The translations under genes and the position numbers were made by a program. From DAIOEK01 sp963708715 (GTDB taxonomy: Bacteria; Chloroflexota; Anaerolineae; Anaerolineales; Anaerolineaceae), in NCBI GenBank assembly GCA_963708715.1, contig CAVPSU010000001.1, positions 496,001-560,000 of the forward strand: a stretch of DNA of 64,000 nt, given 5' to 3'. Shown piece by piece: positions 54,545 through 63,591 of this stretch (position 1 is the first letter of the stretch; the number at the start of each line of letters is the position of its first letter). Below the pieces are notes generated by a model. That model was not told the origin of the DNA and made no database searches. It saw only the letters and a program-made list of their open reading frames with translations.

Positions 54545-55788
54545 TTACCCTCCTGCGTGCGTTCCTCAAGAACTTGCCGACTTTACTGATAGCCATAATT
54601 ATGGCGATATCTGCCTGGACCGCGGCTGTGATCTCCTCAGATCCAAATGAGTTACGCGTGTATGCTCAACCCATTATTGTGGAATACCTCGGACAGGATC
54701 CACAATTGATTGTCTTAGGCTCATCGGTCAGACAAATTCGGGCAACGATCAATGCTCCGCGGTCTGTATGGACTGCTATTAATGCCCAGACCAGCCATAT
54801 CAAGGCATTCATCGACCTGTCCGGACTCTCTTCAGGGACTTTTGAAATACCCATCCAGGTACAGGTTGACACGCGTCCAGTGGAAGTGGTTCAAATTTCT
54901 CCAGAGACAATATCGATAACCCTGGAAAAAATGGTTAACCACACCTTCCCAGTCCAATTGATGATGAATGGAAATCCAGCGGTTGGATTTCAGGCTGAAA
55001 AAGCAATCATCTCACCGACTGAAGTCATGGTGACAGGTCCGCTCTCCTTGGTCAATCAAATCGAACAGATCCGGGCAACAGTTGAATTGAACCAGGTAAA
55101 GCAAGCCGTTCAGAATACACTTGTACTGCAAGCTGTGGATGCAAATGGAGATTTTATTGATGGGGTCTCAATCAGCCCGGAAAGAATTAATGTCAATATC
55201 CCGGTCACCCAAAAAGGTGGTTATCGGAATGTGGTTATCAAGGTTGTCACTCAGGGGACCCTTGCGAATGGTTACCGTTTGACCAATATCTCTGTTTATC
55301 CACCCAATGTGACGGTTTATTCCAACGATCCATCAAAGGTGGATAATTTACCTGGTTACGTAGAGACGAAACCAATTCAATTGGATAATATTAAATCAGA
55401 TCTCATCTTGCCGATAGAATTGAACCTGCCAGACGGAGTCTCTCTTGTGGGAGTAGAGCAGATCAACTTGCAAGCCGGGATTGCAGCGATCGAAAGCAGC
55501 CTAACCTTATCTCGCATTCCGATTCTATTTGAAGGTCTTTCAGACGGGATGACAGCTGAGGTTTCTCCTGAAGTGGTGGATGTGATCCTTTCTGGTCCGC
55601 TTCCATTATTGGATCAACTTACCGCAGGTGCTGTTCAAGTGGTTATCAATCTAACCGATCTGTTGCCCGGGACTTATCAGATCATACCGAGCGTAAATGT
55701 CGATTCGCAAGAAATCAGAATCGAATCGGTATTACCGGCAACCATTGAAGTTGTGATACAATCCAACGCCCCAACTCCAAAACCTTAA
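54541..55788 (+). CDS. cdaR: YbbR-domain protein CdaR
   Basis: Extracytoplasmic regulator of CdaA, 415 residues. One N-terminal helix (LPTLLIAIIMAISAWTAAVI), then about four YbbR repeats, marked by phrases such as EYLGQDPQLIVLGSSVRQIR and ISPTEVMVTGPLSLVNQIEQ. It probably binds CdaA through the membrane region. It overlaps cdaA and lies 10 bp before der. Confidence 0.9.
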   Translation: MITLLRAFLKNLPTLLIAIIMAISAWTAAVISSDPNELRVYAQPIIVEYLGQDPQLIVLGSSVRQIRATINAPRSVWTAINAQTSHIKAFIDLSGLSSGTFEIPIQVQVDTRPVEVVQISPETISITLEKMVNHTFPVQLMMNGNPAVGFQAEKAIISPTEVMVTGPLSLVNQIEQIRATVELNQVKQAVQNTLVLQAVDANGDFIDGVSISPERINVNIPVTQKGGYRNVVIKVVTQGTLANGYRLTNISVYPPNVTVYSNDPSKVDNLPGYVETKPIQLDNIKSDLILPIELNLPDGVSLVGVEQINLQAGIAAIESSLTLSRIPILFEGLSDGMTAEVSPEVVDVILSGPLPLLDQLTAGAVQVVINLTDLLPGTYQIIPSVNVDSQEIRIESVLPATIEVVIQSNAPTPKP

Positions 55789-55798
55789 GAGAGAAATT

Positions 55799-57166
55799 AT
55801 GAGAAAGAATGTTGTCGCCCTCGTAGGGCGACCGAATGTGGGAAAAAGCACATTATTCAACCGTTTGGTTGGTGAACCACTTGCGATTGTGGATGATACA
55901 CCAGGTACTACCCGCGACCGGATCTTTGCTGAAGGCGAATGGCTTAATACGACCTTTGATCTGATCGACACAGGCGGAATAGATCCGACCACTGCCGCTT
56001 CAGGAAAAGACCCATTATCCATCGGATCAGCGGATTTCATTGAACAGATCCGGGCTCAAGCTTTCATCGCCGTACAAGAAGCAGACGTTGTTTTATTTAT
56101 CACAGATGCAACGACCGGCGTCGCCCCGGCTGATCTGGAAGTGGCAAACCTACTCCGAAAATCTCAAAAGAAAGTCGGAGACCAATCCTATCCACCTATT
56201 TTATTGGTCGTAAATAAAGCTGACAGCCCTCGATTAAGAGAAGTGGCGTCCCAATTCTATGAACTGGGCATGGGTGAACCGTATCCAATTTCTGCTCTTC
56301 ATGGTACGGGTACGGGCGATCTTCTGGATGCAATGGTGGCAGTTTTCCCCCATGAAATTGAGGAAACCGAGGATGAATCTGCAAAGATATCGATTGTAGG
56401 AAAGCCGAATGTCGGAAAATCCAGTCTTCTTAATCGCCTGGCTGGCGAGGAAAGATCCATCGTTAGCCCCATCGCTGGGACAACCCGTGACGCTATAGAC
56501 ACACACCTTGATCTCGATGGTACCGCTGTGACATTGATCGATACTGCCGGAATTCGAAGACGGGGTAAGATCATACCGGGCGTCGAACGATATAGTGTAA
56601 TTCGGTCTTTGCGTGCAATTGAGCGCTCTGATGTGTCTTTGTTGGTCATCGACGCGGTGGATGGTTTATCTGCGCAGGATGCGCATATTGCGGGTTTTAT
56701 CCTTGAAGCCTGGAAGAGCGTTGTGGTCGTTGTCAATAAGTGGGATGCAGTTGAAAAAGATAACGATACAATGGATCAATATACCGAATACATCCGTCGC
56801 GAACTTAAATTTCTGGCTTACGTACCTATCCTGTTTATCTCTGCCAAAACAGGTAAAAATGTTGATGCAGTAATGCCCCTGGCTTTGAGGGTTCAGGAAG
56901 AGCGATTAGTACGATTGACAACCTCCCAAATCAATAAGATCATCCAGGCAGCCCAGGATGCTCACCCAGCCCCATCTCATGCTGGACGCAGTATGCGAAT
57001 GTATTACGGAACGCAGGTACGCAGTGATCCCCCTACTTTCATGATTTATGTTAACGATCCAAAGCTTGCTCATTTTAGTTATGTACGATATCTGGAAAAC
57101 CAGCTTCGAAAAGAGTATAGTTTTCTTGGGACACCGATTCGCTTTGTCTTCAAACCACGTCATTAA
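55799..57166 (+). CDS. der: Ribosome-assembly GTPase Der (EngA)
   Basis: Double GTPase for 50S assembly, 455 residues. First G domain: GRPNVGKSTLFNRLVG, DTPGTTRDR, NKAD; second: GKPNVGKSSLLNRLAG, DTAGIRRRGKI, NKWD. A C-terminal KH-like domain ends in NQLRKEYSFLGTPIRF. Normal length. Part of the plus-strand run with cdaA, cdaR and lepB. Confidence 0.97.
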   Translation: MRKNVVALVGRPNVGKSTLFNRLVGEPLAIVDDTPGTTRDRIFAEGEWLNTTFDLIDTGGIDPTTAASGKDPLSIGSADFIEQIRAQAFIAVQEADVVLFITDATTGVAPADLEVANLLRKSQKKVGDQSYPPILLVVNKADSPRLREVASQFYELGMGEPYPISALHGTGTGDLLDAMVAVFPHEIEETEDESAKISIVGKPNVGKSSLLNRLAGEERSIVSPIAGTTRDAIDTHLDLDGTAVTLIDTAGIRRRGKIIPGVERYSVIRSLRAIERSDVSLLVIDAVDGLSAQDAHIAGFILEAWKSVVVVVNKWDAVEKDNDTMDQYTEYIRRELKFLAYVPILFISAKTGKNVDAVMPLALRVQEERLVRLTTSQINKIIQAAQDAHPAPSHAGRSMRMYYGTQVRSDPPTFMIYVNDPKLAHFSYVRYLENQLRKEYSFLGTPIRFVFKPRH

Positions 57167-57219
57167 TAATTCCCTAATGTGCCAGGCATATAATCCCTTC
57201 ATGGGAGGACAGATTTTTT

Positions 57220-57819
57220 ATGACTGACGAGCACCTTCCTGGTACATCTGCGCCAGAGAGTTTACCGGGAAAATCCCATGACTCAACTATTCGCCGGGTA
57301 ATATTCGATATTGCCGAGACGCTGATTCTCGCTTTGGTGCTTTATTTCGGAATTGATGCCATTTCTGCCCGAGTACGGGTTCAGAATGTAAGTATGCAAC
57401 CAACCCTTTTTGAAGGTGAATTCGTCCTTGTGAGCAAACTTGCTTACAAAATCGGTGAGACCAAGATTGGTGATATCGTTGTCTTCCATGCACCTACTGA
57501 ACCTGGAGAGGATTTTATTAAGCGAGTTATCGGTACTCCGGGTGATCAGGTTAAAATTTATAGTGGAGAGGTGTTCGTAAACGGTTTTCGACTCGATGAA
57601 GTATACCTGGCAGATGCGCCAAATTATGACGGCGAATGGCTTGTCCCGGAAGATAATCTGTTTGTCCTGGGCGATAACCGTAATCAATCCTCTGATTCCC
57701 ATCGTTGGGGATTTGTCCCGCTGGAAAACGTTGTAGGACGTGCGGTAGTCGTATACTGGCCTCTGAGCAAATTTACCATACTTGATCAGCAAAATATTGT
57801 TTCGGCAGATCACCAGTAA
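57220..57819 (+). CDS. lepB: Signal peptidase I
   Basis: Membrane serine peptidase that removes Sec/Tat signal peptides, 199 residues. One N-terminal helix (LILALVLYFGIDAI). Catalytic Ser in VSMQPTLFEGEF and Lys in DFIKRVIGTPGD; the later GDNRNQSSDSHRWGFV box is complete. The N-terminal 25 residues are polar and cytosolic. Confidence 0.96.
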   Translation: MTDEHLPGTSAPESLPGKSHDSTIRRVIFDIAETLILALVLYFGIDAISARVRVQNVSMQPTLFEGEFVLVSKLAYKIGETKIGDIVVFHAPTEPGEDFIKRVIGTPGDQVKIYSGEVFVNGFRLDEVYLADAPNYDGEWLVPEDNLFVLGDNRNQSSDSHRWGFVPLENVVGRAVVVYWPLSKFTILDQQNIVSADHQ

Positions 57820-57876
57820 GAATTGGAGTGCCCTCTCCAAATTTAAATTGGTTTTTATTATTGGAAGTACAATAGT

Positions 57877-58179
57877 ATGACAATGCAACCAGACACAAAT
57901 ACACCAAACACCATACCATGCATAGAATGCCAGGTGGGCGTGATGCATAAACGGCATCTTACTTACTTTACCTGGTTGGGCGATGAATTGATAACAGTGC
58001 CCAATTTTCCTGCATGGGTTTGTGATGTCTGTGGAAAACGCGAGGATGACCAGCAAGCTGAAATGTGGTTGCACACACTATTAAAACCCGAAGCTGGTAA
58101 TTCCACAATTAAATCTCGTAAGCATCGCCAGAAAATAATTCGCCCTCCTCAGCCGCCTGTTCCTGATCATAAAAGTTAG
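57877..58179 (+). CDS. Small YgiT-type zinc-finger protein
   Basis: A 100-residue protein with two CxxC pairs (CIECQVG and CDVCGK) 50 residues apart, as in the YgiT/MqsA N-terminal zinc domain; the C-terminus is basic. YgiT-type proteins often pair with MqsR-like toxins, but no such toxin lies nearby, and there is no helix-turn-helix. So it is not a proven antitoxin. Confidence 0.7.
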   Translation: MTMQPDTNTPNTIPCIECQVGVMHKRHLTYFTWLGDELITVPNFPAWVCDVCGKREDDQQAEMWLHTLLKPEAGNSTIKSRKHRQKIIRPPQPPVPDHKS

Positions 58180-58185
58180 TACAAG

Positions 58186-58217
58186 GTGCTCACCCCGACA
58201 AGGTGAGCACTTTTATA
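58186..58217 (+). terminator. Terminator after the zinc-finger gene
   Basis: GTGCTCACC and GGTGAGCAC form perfect 9-bp arms about a 7-base loop, followed by TTTTATAT. It ends the cdaA-to-zinc-protein run. Confidence 0.85.
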
Positions 58218-58391
58218 TATCCATTTTTTGATAAATGTCCTTTCGGTAAACCCATTAGGAGTGATTGTGACGGAAAATTATACGAGACGTTTAGAATGTT
58301 CTCGAACAGATTCATTTGACGAGTATTCAATGGCATGCTATGATGCGGGTAGGAATTATTTCTTATTATTTTATTTTTTTTCGGAGCTATT

Positions 58392-59477
58392 ATGAGCGTT
58401 GATTTTATTATCCGATTAATCGGGATGATTGGCTTTACGGTTTTAGGCGTAATATGGGGGGTTTCACTCGGAAAATCAGCTCAACTCTCCACAGCATCTT
58501 TTGTCTTGACAGTTGAACAATATGCTTTCACCCTCGGATTGGTCGGTGCTTTGGTTGGCTTGATCCTAACACCGTACATTACAACCAGACCATTTCGAGC
58601 ACTGCTTTCTCTCATCAAGAAAATTTCTACCCAGTCTCTTTTTTCATCCATGATCGGGTTGTTGATTGGATTGCTGTTTGGCGCGTTATTAGCATTTCCA
58701 TTCTCACTACTTCCACAACCATTCAATTCGATCATACCTTTTATCGGTGTGATCTTGTTCGGTTACCTCGGTATTGCGGTTTTTAATATGCGCCAGAATG
58801 ATTTGATAGGTATGTTCCATTCGTTTCGAGGGGACCGCGGAGGAAAATCAAACTGGGGAGATGGACGAAATATCCTTCTGGACACAAGTGTGATCATTGA
58901 CGGGCGGATAGCGGATATAGCAAAAACCGGCTTTCTCCCGGGCACTCTGATCATTCCTCGTTTTGTCCTGAATGAATTGCAATACGTTGCCGATTCTCCA
59001 GACAATCTTCGTCGGCAGCGTGGAAGGCGTGGCATGGAAGTGCTCGCCTCATTACAGAAAGATGGTTCCCCGACACCTGTGAAGATCCAGGATATCGATG
59101 CGGAAGGTGTGAAAGAGGTCGATGACAAGTTGGTTGTCCTTGCACGTCAAATGCGCTGCCCCATCTTAACGAATGATTACAATCTAAATCGGATCGCCGA
59201 ACTTCAGGGTGTGATCATCCTCAATGTCAATGAGCTCGCCAATGCTGTGAAATCAGTCCTGCTCCCCGGCGAGACCCTCATAATGCGGATTATTCAAGAG
59301 GGAAAAGAATTTGGTCAAGGTGTCGGATATATGGATGATGGAACTATGGTTGTTGTTGAAAATGGTCGGGAGTTGATCGGCAGGGAGATCAATGTTACTG
59401 TCACGAAAATCTTGCAAACAGCAGCCGGAAGAATGATCTTCGCCCGACCCGAAGATGCCTACGAAAACGGTCATTAA
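58392..59477 (+). CDS. PIN-TRAM membrane protein (YacL-like)
   Basis: A 361-residue protein. Four N-terminal helices (to about residue 130), a PIN domain with acidic residues in LLDTSVIIDGRIADI, VDDKLVVLA and TNDYNL, and a C-terminal TRAM domain (GETLIMRIIQEGKEFGQGVG). The combination matches the YacL group of putative nucleases. Activity and target RNA are unknown. It lies 18 bp before rlmB, so a link to rRNA handling is possible. Confidence 0.9.
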   Translation: MSVDFIIRLIGMIGFTVLGVIWGVSLGKSAQLSTASFVLTVEQYAFTLGLVGALVGLILTPYITTRPFRALLSLIKKISTQSLFSSMIGLLIGLLFGALLAFPFSLLPQPFNSIIPFIGVILFGYLGIAVFNMRQNDLIGMFHSFRGDRGGKSNWGDGRNILLDTSVIIDGRIADIAKTGFLPGTLIIPRFVLNELQYVADSPDNLRRQRGRRGMEVLASLQKDGSPTPVKIQDIDAEGVKEVDDKLVVLARQMRCPILTNDYNLNRIAELQGVIILNVNELANAVKSVLLPGETLIMRIIQEGKEFGQGVGYMDDGTMVVVENGRELIGREINVTVTKILQTAAGRMIFARPEDAYENGH

Positions 59478-59495
59478 TCCCAAAAAGGTATTTTT

Positions 59496-60233
59496 ATGAA
59501 AGAATGGATTACCGGAAGAAATCCGGTTCTTGAAACCCTTAAAGCAGGGCGGCGGCAATCTTTTCGTGTTCTGGTATCAGATACGATCCAGGCAGACGAA
59601 CGGATTCAGGAAATTTTGCGTCTAGCTCGACAATCACGCCTGATTGTCGAAAAAATCCCTCGGCTTCGGCTAAACAATCTAAGCGACAATCATCAGGGAG
59701 TCGCACTCGAAACGAGTGTTTATCCTTATCGGGAACTGACGGATATGGTAAGCCTGGCCGAAAGTCGAAAAGAGCCGTTATTCATACTTATTCTGGATAC
59801 CTTGCAGAATCCGCAAAACCTTGGAACTCTCCTTCGGAGTGCAGAAGCATTTGGACTGCATGGCATCTTATTACCTCTCCGGCATACAGTTGATATTACT
59901 CCTGCTGTTGTAAATGCGTCTGCAGGAGCAAGTGAACATCTGCTGATTGGGATGATGAATCTTGCGCAGGCAATGGAACAGCTCAAAGAACACGATGTTT
60001 GGATTCTTGGATTGGACAGTACTGATGAATTGGCTCCGATCGAATCAGTACGAATGACTGGACCTTTGGCAATTGTTGTCGGGAGCGAAGGCGAAGGGAT
60101 GCGGTCATTGGTTCGGAAATCGTGTGACCAATTGGTTCGTCTGGGGATGAGTGGAAAGATCGAATCATTAAATGCCGCAGTGGCAGGATCGATTGCCCTC
60201 TATCTGGCATACCAGCAGCGATCAATCCAGTAG
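59496..60233 (+). CDS. rlmB: SpoU-family rRNA 2'-O-methyltransferase (RlmB-like)
   Basis: A 245-residue SPOUT methyltransferase. N-terminal substrate-binding part (GRNPVLETLKAGRRQSFRVL), then SPOUT motifs LQNPQNLGTLLRSAEAFG, IVVGSEGEGMR and GKIESLNAAVAGSIALYLA. The third motif has LGMSGKIESLN where many have IPM. Likely methylates 23S rRNA G2251; a TrmH-type tRNA role cannot be excluded. Confidence 0.9.
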   Translation: MKEWITGRNPVLETLKAGRRQSFRVLVSDTIQADERIQEILRLARQSRLIVEKIPRLRLNNLSDNHQGVALETSVYPYRELTDMVSLAESRKEPLFILILDTLQNPQNLGTLLRSAEAFGLHGILLPLRHTVDITPAVVNASAGASEHLLIGMMNLAQAMEQLKEHDVWILGLDSTDELAPIESVRMTGPLAIVVGSEGEGMRSLVRKSCDQLVRLGMSGKIESLNAAVAGSIALYLAYQQRSIQ

Positions 60234-60459
60234 GATTCGATCAATGCTGTCGTAAACAATATACGATTTCGATATCTTAGAAATAATAAGAGCTGTAGTC
60301 ATTGCGTGGTATCCTACCGTAAGTAAATATATTAATCTACGCGAAAGCATCGTCCACCCTTTAGTTTCGGTTTATCCATGATTAGGATATGGAGTAGGAC
60401 CAGTCCTTTCCAACATCCAAATAAATTTACTTACATCGAATGATTTTTACCCAGATAAG
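60234..60459. other. Intergenic region after rlmB
   Basis: No gene, RNA or strong promoter seen in these 226 bases. GTAAGTAAAT at 60319 and its inverse ATTTACTTAC at 60425 could pair over a 96-base loop, but there is no further support. Confidence 0.3.
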
Positions 60460-60771
60460 CTAGAACCAGCCGAATTCTTCCAGATTTACTGCCTCATTCA
60501 GGTCAAAGCGGACACCTTCTTCTTCAAGAAGGCTTTTTTGGATTAAGGTTCCAAAACCATGACCATGCGGACTGATTTTTCCGAATCGATTAATAACCCG
60601 CTGCCAGGGAACATCCGATCCTTCAGGTAAGGAAGACAGCGCAAATCCGACCATTTGCGCGGAACAAGTACCGAGGATACCTGCGATTCGGCCATAGGTT
60701 GTCACCTTTCCGGGTGGGACTTGCCGCACAAGTTCGAATATCTGCTCGAATAAAGGTCTATCGCGTTTCAC
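60460..60771 (-). CDS. Alkyltransferase-like (Atl/MGMT) DNA-binding protein
   Basis: A 103-residue stand-alone C-terminal domain of the O6-alkylguanine transferase family. The helix-turn-helix and the flipping Arg fit VTTYGRIAGILG, but the active site that should be PCHRV reads VPWQRVIN, with Trp replacing Cys. It is therefore an Atl-type protein that recognises alkylated guanine and passes it to excision repair, without transferase activity. It follows the unknown 235-residue gene by 6 bp. Confidence 0.9.
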   Translation of the reverse strand: MKRDRPLFEQIFELVRQVPPGKVTTYGRIAGILGTCSAQMVGFALSSLPEGSDVPWQRVINRFGKISPHGHGFGTLIQKSLLEEEGVRFDLNEAVNLEEFGWF

Positions 60772-60777
60772 ACATAC

Positions 60778-61485
60778 TCACAAACTGGATAGGACTTGGG
60801 TCCGATCAAATATATCTGGACTTAAACTGGGATTCTCAAAAAATATTTTACCCTCTTTGAAAAAGTAGATCAGTGATAAGAAAGCGTTGGAGACGATCCG
60901 GATATCTGTCTCTGATTGTTGCCATCCCCCTGGTCTGAATAAATTATTCCGAACCGCATACCAGGATGACATTGTATGTTTCCAATCTGGAATGAATTCG
61001 GCATCCTGGAGGTGGTCCTGCCAACAAGGTGGTGCGAAGTTTCTGGCACCGAGTTTGATGTACTCTTGCGCCTTTTCTGCCCGAATCGCGGAGAAGGTTC
61101 GACCTCCGCTGAGGTGAATTATCTCTTCGGAATCAAATATCGGCCAACTTAATGCGAAGCGTTTGGCATACATACGCAGTAGGGATTTTTTATTCTCCAT
61201 CACCCCATTAAATATCGCGCCTAGCTTTGGTTCATTCAAGAGGATTGGAAACCAGGAAGCCGGGCTTGAACTTCCTGTGATTATTTCAGCTACATAACCT
61301 AATAAATCCCATGATAACATCCACGCGTGAAAGTGATGTTCTGGAGGCGATTCCCGTAGTTTCCAGGCTTGTTCGAACCAATCATTTAAGACCAATTTCT
61401 GATCTTTCGGTAACCGTACAAATCGTCCGTAATCAATCTCTATCGAAGAATCATACGGAATATTATCAAGTGTGTTGCAAACCAT
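60778..61485 (-). CDS. Uncharacterised protein with HEPN-like C-terminal motif
   Basis: A 235-residue soluble protein with no family recognised. It is rich in Trp and Leu (HHFHAWMLSWDLLGYVAEII). Near the C-terminus SSWYAVRNNLFRPGGW resembles the RNNLFHG motif of HEPN-type domains, but the histidine is replaced by Arg. Coupled to the Atl-type gene downstream. RNase activity should not be assumed. Confidence 0.55.
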   Translation of the reverse strand: MVCNTLDNIPYDSSIEIDYGRFVRLPKDQKLVLNDWFEQAWKLRESPPEHHFHAWMLSWDLLGYVAEIITGSSSPASWFPILLNEPKLGAIFNGVMENKKSLLRMYAKRFALSWPIFDSEEIIHLSGGRTFSAIRAEKAQEYIKLGARNFAPPCWQDHLQDAEFIPDWKHTMSSWYAVRNNLFRPGGWQQSETDIRIVSNAFLSLIYFFKEGKIFFENPSLSPDIFDRTQVLSSL

Positions 61486-61539
61486 TTATTCTCCTATCCT
61501 TCTTTCACCCAATTCTACTATAGGTTATTAGACCCTTTC

Positions 61540-61550
61540 CCGGCATTAGT
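61540..61550 (+). repeat. Target-site duplication, left copy
   Basis: CCGGCATTAGT, repeated exactly at 62855-62865 on the other side of the insertion sequence. Eleven bases is slightly longer than the 8-9 usual for IS256, so one or two bases may belong to the element or be chance. Confidence 0.75.
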
Positions 61551-62854
61551 TGGTGTAACATTCTTTCTGTAATTTGCTGAACCTTAACAAAAGAGGTGAG
61601 TCAGAAGTATCCTAAATAGGTTACCAGACCAAAATAGGAGACTGAAATGACTCACCAAGAAGATTATACCGTTACAAGTGAACTAGCTGAAAAAGGTCTA
61701 GAAGCAGTTCCGGAACTGATGCGGATATTGATTAACAATGTCATGCAAGTGGAAAGATCCAAGTACCTGCAAGCTGAAGAGTACGAACGGACCGAAGACC
61801 GAAAAGGCCATGCCAATGGCTATAAGCCAAAGACGGTTCGGACCCGAATCGGTGAGATCACCTTTGCAGTACCCCAGGTACGAGAAGGAGGCTTTTATCC
61901 TTCAGCACTTGAAAAAGGTCTAAGAAGTGAACGAGCTCTGGTAACAACACTGGCAGAGATGTATGTTCAGGGAGTTTCCACCCGGAAAGTAAAAGCTATC
62001 ACCGAAGAGTTGTGCGGGATAGAGATATCATCCATGCAGGTCAGTCGGGCAGCCGCTCAACTGGATGAAGTCCTTCAAGAATGGCGAGAAAGACCTTTGG
62101 GAGAGATAAGCTATCTCTACGTGGATGCCCGCTACGAGAAAGTTCGTGAAGCTGGACAAGTAAGAGATGCGGCGGTTTTAGTGGCTTCAGGCATCACTCC
62201 AGAAGGCGAAAGGCAGATCCTTGGTGTTTCTGTATCACTTAGTGAGCATGAAACCCACTGGAAAGCCTTTCTGAAGAGTCTGAAAGATCGTGGTCTAAAT
62301 GGCATGAAACTAATCATCAGCGATGATCACGAAGGTCTTGGAGCAGCTCGGAGAGCGGTGTTTGGAAGTATCCCCTGGCAAAGATGCCAGTTCCACTTGC
62401 AACAAAACGCTGGGGCATATCTGCCCAAACAGCATATGAGATTGGAGGTGGCCGCAGACATCAGATCCATGTTCAATGCTCCAGACCGAAAGACTGCTGA
62501 AGAGTTACTACAAGCAGCCATCCAGAAGTATGCCGCTTCCGCACCGCGCTTATCGGCTTGGCTTGAAGATAACCTTTCCGAGGGGTTTTCGGTTTTTGAT
62601 TTTCCTTTGGAACACCGCAGAACGATCCGGACAACCAACAGTCTGGAGAGGATCAACAAAGAAATTCGCAGGCGTACGAGAGTTGTAGGTGTTTTTCCAA
62701 ATGAGGCTTCTTGTCTCCGGTTGGTCTCAGCGTTACTCATGGAGATCAGTGAGGAGTGGCAGATCGGAAAACGATATTGTTCTGGCAAGTCATTGAATTG
62801 TTAAAGAACGATGGGTATTTCTGACTCGAATTTACAGAAAAAAGGTTGCGTAAT
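61551..62854 (+). mobile_element. IS256-family insertion sequence
   Basis: About 1.3 kb with one transposase gene. Imperfect terminal inverted repeats of 22-24 bp: the left end begins TGGTGTAACATTCTTTCTGT; the right, inverted, reads TTACGCAACCTTTTTTCTGT, with 15-16 matching positions. Exact 11-bp direct repeats flank it, so the insertion is recent or well preserved. It sits between the unknown gene and ferritin and interrupts no recognised gene. Confidence 0.88.
61647..62804 (+). CDS. IS256-family transposase
   Basis: A 385-residue Mutator-type DDE transposase. KGHANGYKPKTVRTRIGEI near the N-terminus; the first catalytic Asp in YLYVDARYEKVRE, the second in LIISDDHEGLGAARR, and the Glu in SLERINKEIRRRTRVVGVFP. 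The signature CQFHLQQNAGAYLPK is present. The tail QIGKRYCSGKSLNC is short but inside the range. Open and complete, so possibly active. Confidence 0.95.
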   Translation: MTHQEDYTVTSELAEKGLEAVPELMRILINNVMQVERSKYLQAEEYERTEDRKGHANGYKPKTVRTRIGEITFAVPQVREGGFYPSALEKGLRSERALVTTLAEMYVQGVSTRKVKAITEELCGIEISSMQVSRAAAQLDEVLQEWRERPLGEISYLYVDARYEKVREAGQVRDAAVLVASGITPEGERQILGVSVSLSEHETHWKAFLKSLKDRGLNGMKLIISDDHEGLGAARRAVFGSIPWQRCQFHLQQNAGAYLPKQHMRLEVAADIRSMFNAPDRKTAEELLQAAIQKYAASAPRLSAWLEDNLSEGFSVFDFPLEHRRTIRTTNSLERINKEIRRRTRVVGVFPNEASCLRLVSALLMEISEEWQIGKRYCSGKSLNC

Positions 62855-62865
62855 CCGGCATTAGT
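62855..62865 (+). repeat. Target-site duplication, right copy
   Basis: CCGGCATTAGT, the same 11 bases as at 61540-61550. Confidence 0.75.
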
Positions 62866-62910
62866 ATAATGATTGTATAAATTTATTGAATGCAGTTATA
62901 CCCGAAATGA

Positions 62911-62916
62911 TATAAT
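62911..62916 (+). promoter_or_regulatory. -10 element of ferritin
   Basis: TGATATAAT forms an extended -10 about 45 bases before ferritin. A TTGAAT lies 19 bases upstream of it. No clear iron-box palindrome was seen. Confidence 0.45.
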
Positions 62917-62961
62917 TATTTCAGATAAAAATATTACTGTTAAATTGGAAAGGATGCCAAA

Positions 62962-63447
62962 ATGATGATCAGTAAAGAATTACAAGCGTTAATTAATGAG
63001 CAAATAGGACATGAATTCGAGGCTTCACATCAGTATATTCAGATCGCCGCATTTTTCGATTCTCTCGCTCTTAAGAAAGCGACCGAATTGTTCCTCAAAC
63101 AATCAGATGAGGAGCGCGAACACGGTCTTAAATTTGTAAAATATTTGATGGAGACAGGGGGACAGGTTGAGGTGCCTGCTATCCCCGCCGGGAAATTCTC
63201 ATTTTCATCAGCGGGAGAAGCTGTACAGTACGCCCTTGATTGGGAATTGGAAGTTACCCGCCGCATCAATGCATTGATGGACCTGGCGATCAAGCAAAAT
63301 GATCATCTTGGACGTGAATTCTTAGGCTGGTTTGTAACGGAACAGTTGGAAGAGGTCTCCAATATGGATCGTCTTCTGCGTGTCATAAAGAGCGTAGGCG
63401 AGAAGAACCTAATTATGCTTGAAGCTTATCTCTCCCACGGGGATTAA
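62962..63447 (+). CDS. Ferritin
   Basis: Non-haem iron-storage protein, 161 residues, bacterial FtnA type. Ferroxidase residues are in NEQIGHEFEASHQYIQIAAF and QSDEEREHGLKFV, with further glutamates in DWELEVTRRIN and VTEQLEEVSNMD. AAAGGA precedes the ATG. With the rubrerythrin at 24 kb it supports iron and peroxide handling. Confidence 0.95.
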   Translation: MMISKELQALINEQIGHEFEASHQYIQIAAFFDSLALKKATELFLKQSDEEREHGLKFVKYLMETGGQVEVPAIPAGKFSFSSAGEAVQYALDWELEVTRRINALMDLAIKQNDHLGREFLGWFVTEQLEEVSNMDRLLRVIKSVGEKNLIMLEAYLSHGD

Positions 63448-63462
63448 CGAATCATTTCTTAC

Positions 63463-63497
63463 AAAAATAGTATCGCTTTTGCGATACTATTTTTTAT
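63463..63497 (+). terminator. Ferritin terminator
   Basis: AAAATAGTATCGC and GCGATACTATTTT form perfect arms about a TTTT loop, followed by a T-rich tail. It also lies downstream of the convergent M23 gene and may serve both. Confidence 0.9.
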
Positions 63498-63591
63498 TTA
63501 ATATCCCCTCAATCTCTCCAACCACTGATTAGCATCACCTGCAACCTGTCATTGCTTAATCATCTGATTTTCGTTCGTTGGACTCCAGAAA

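Noticed and set aside
57877..58179. YgiT-type protein as half of a toxin-antitoxin pair
   Set aside because: No toxin-like gene lies on either side, and the DNA-binding domain of MqsA-type antitoxins is missing.
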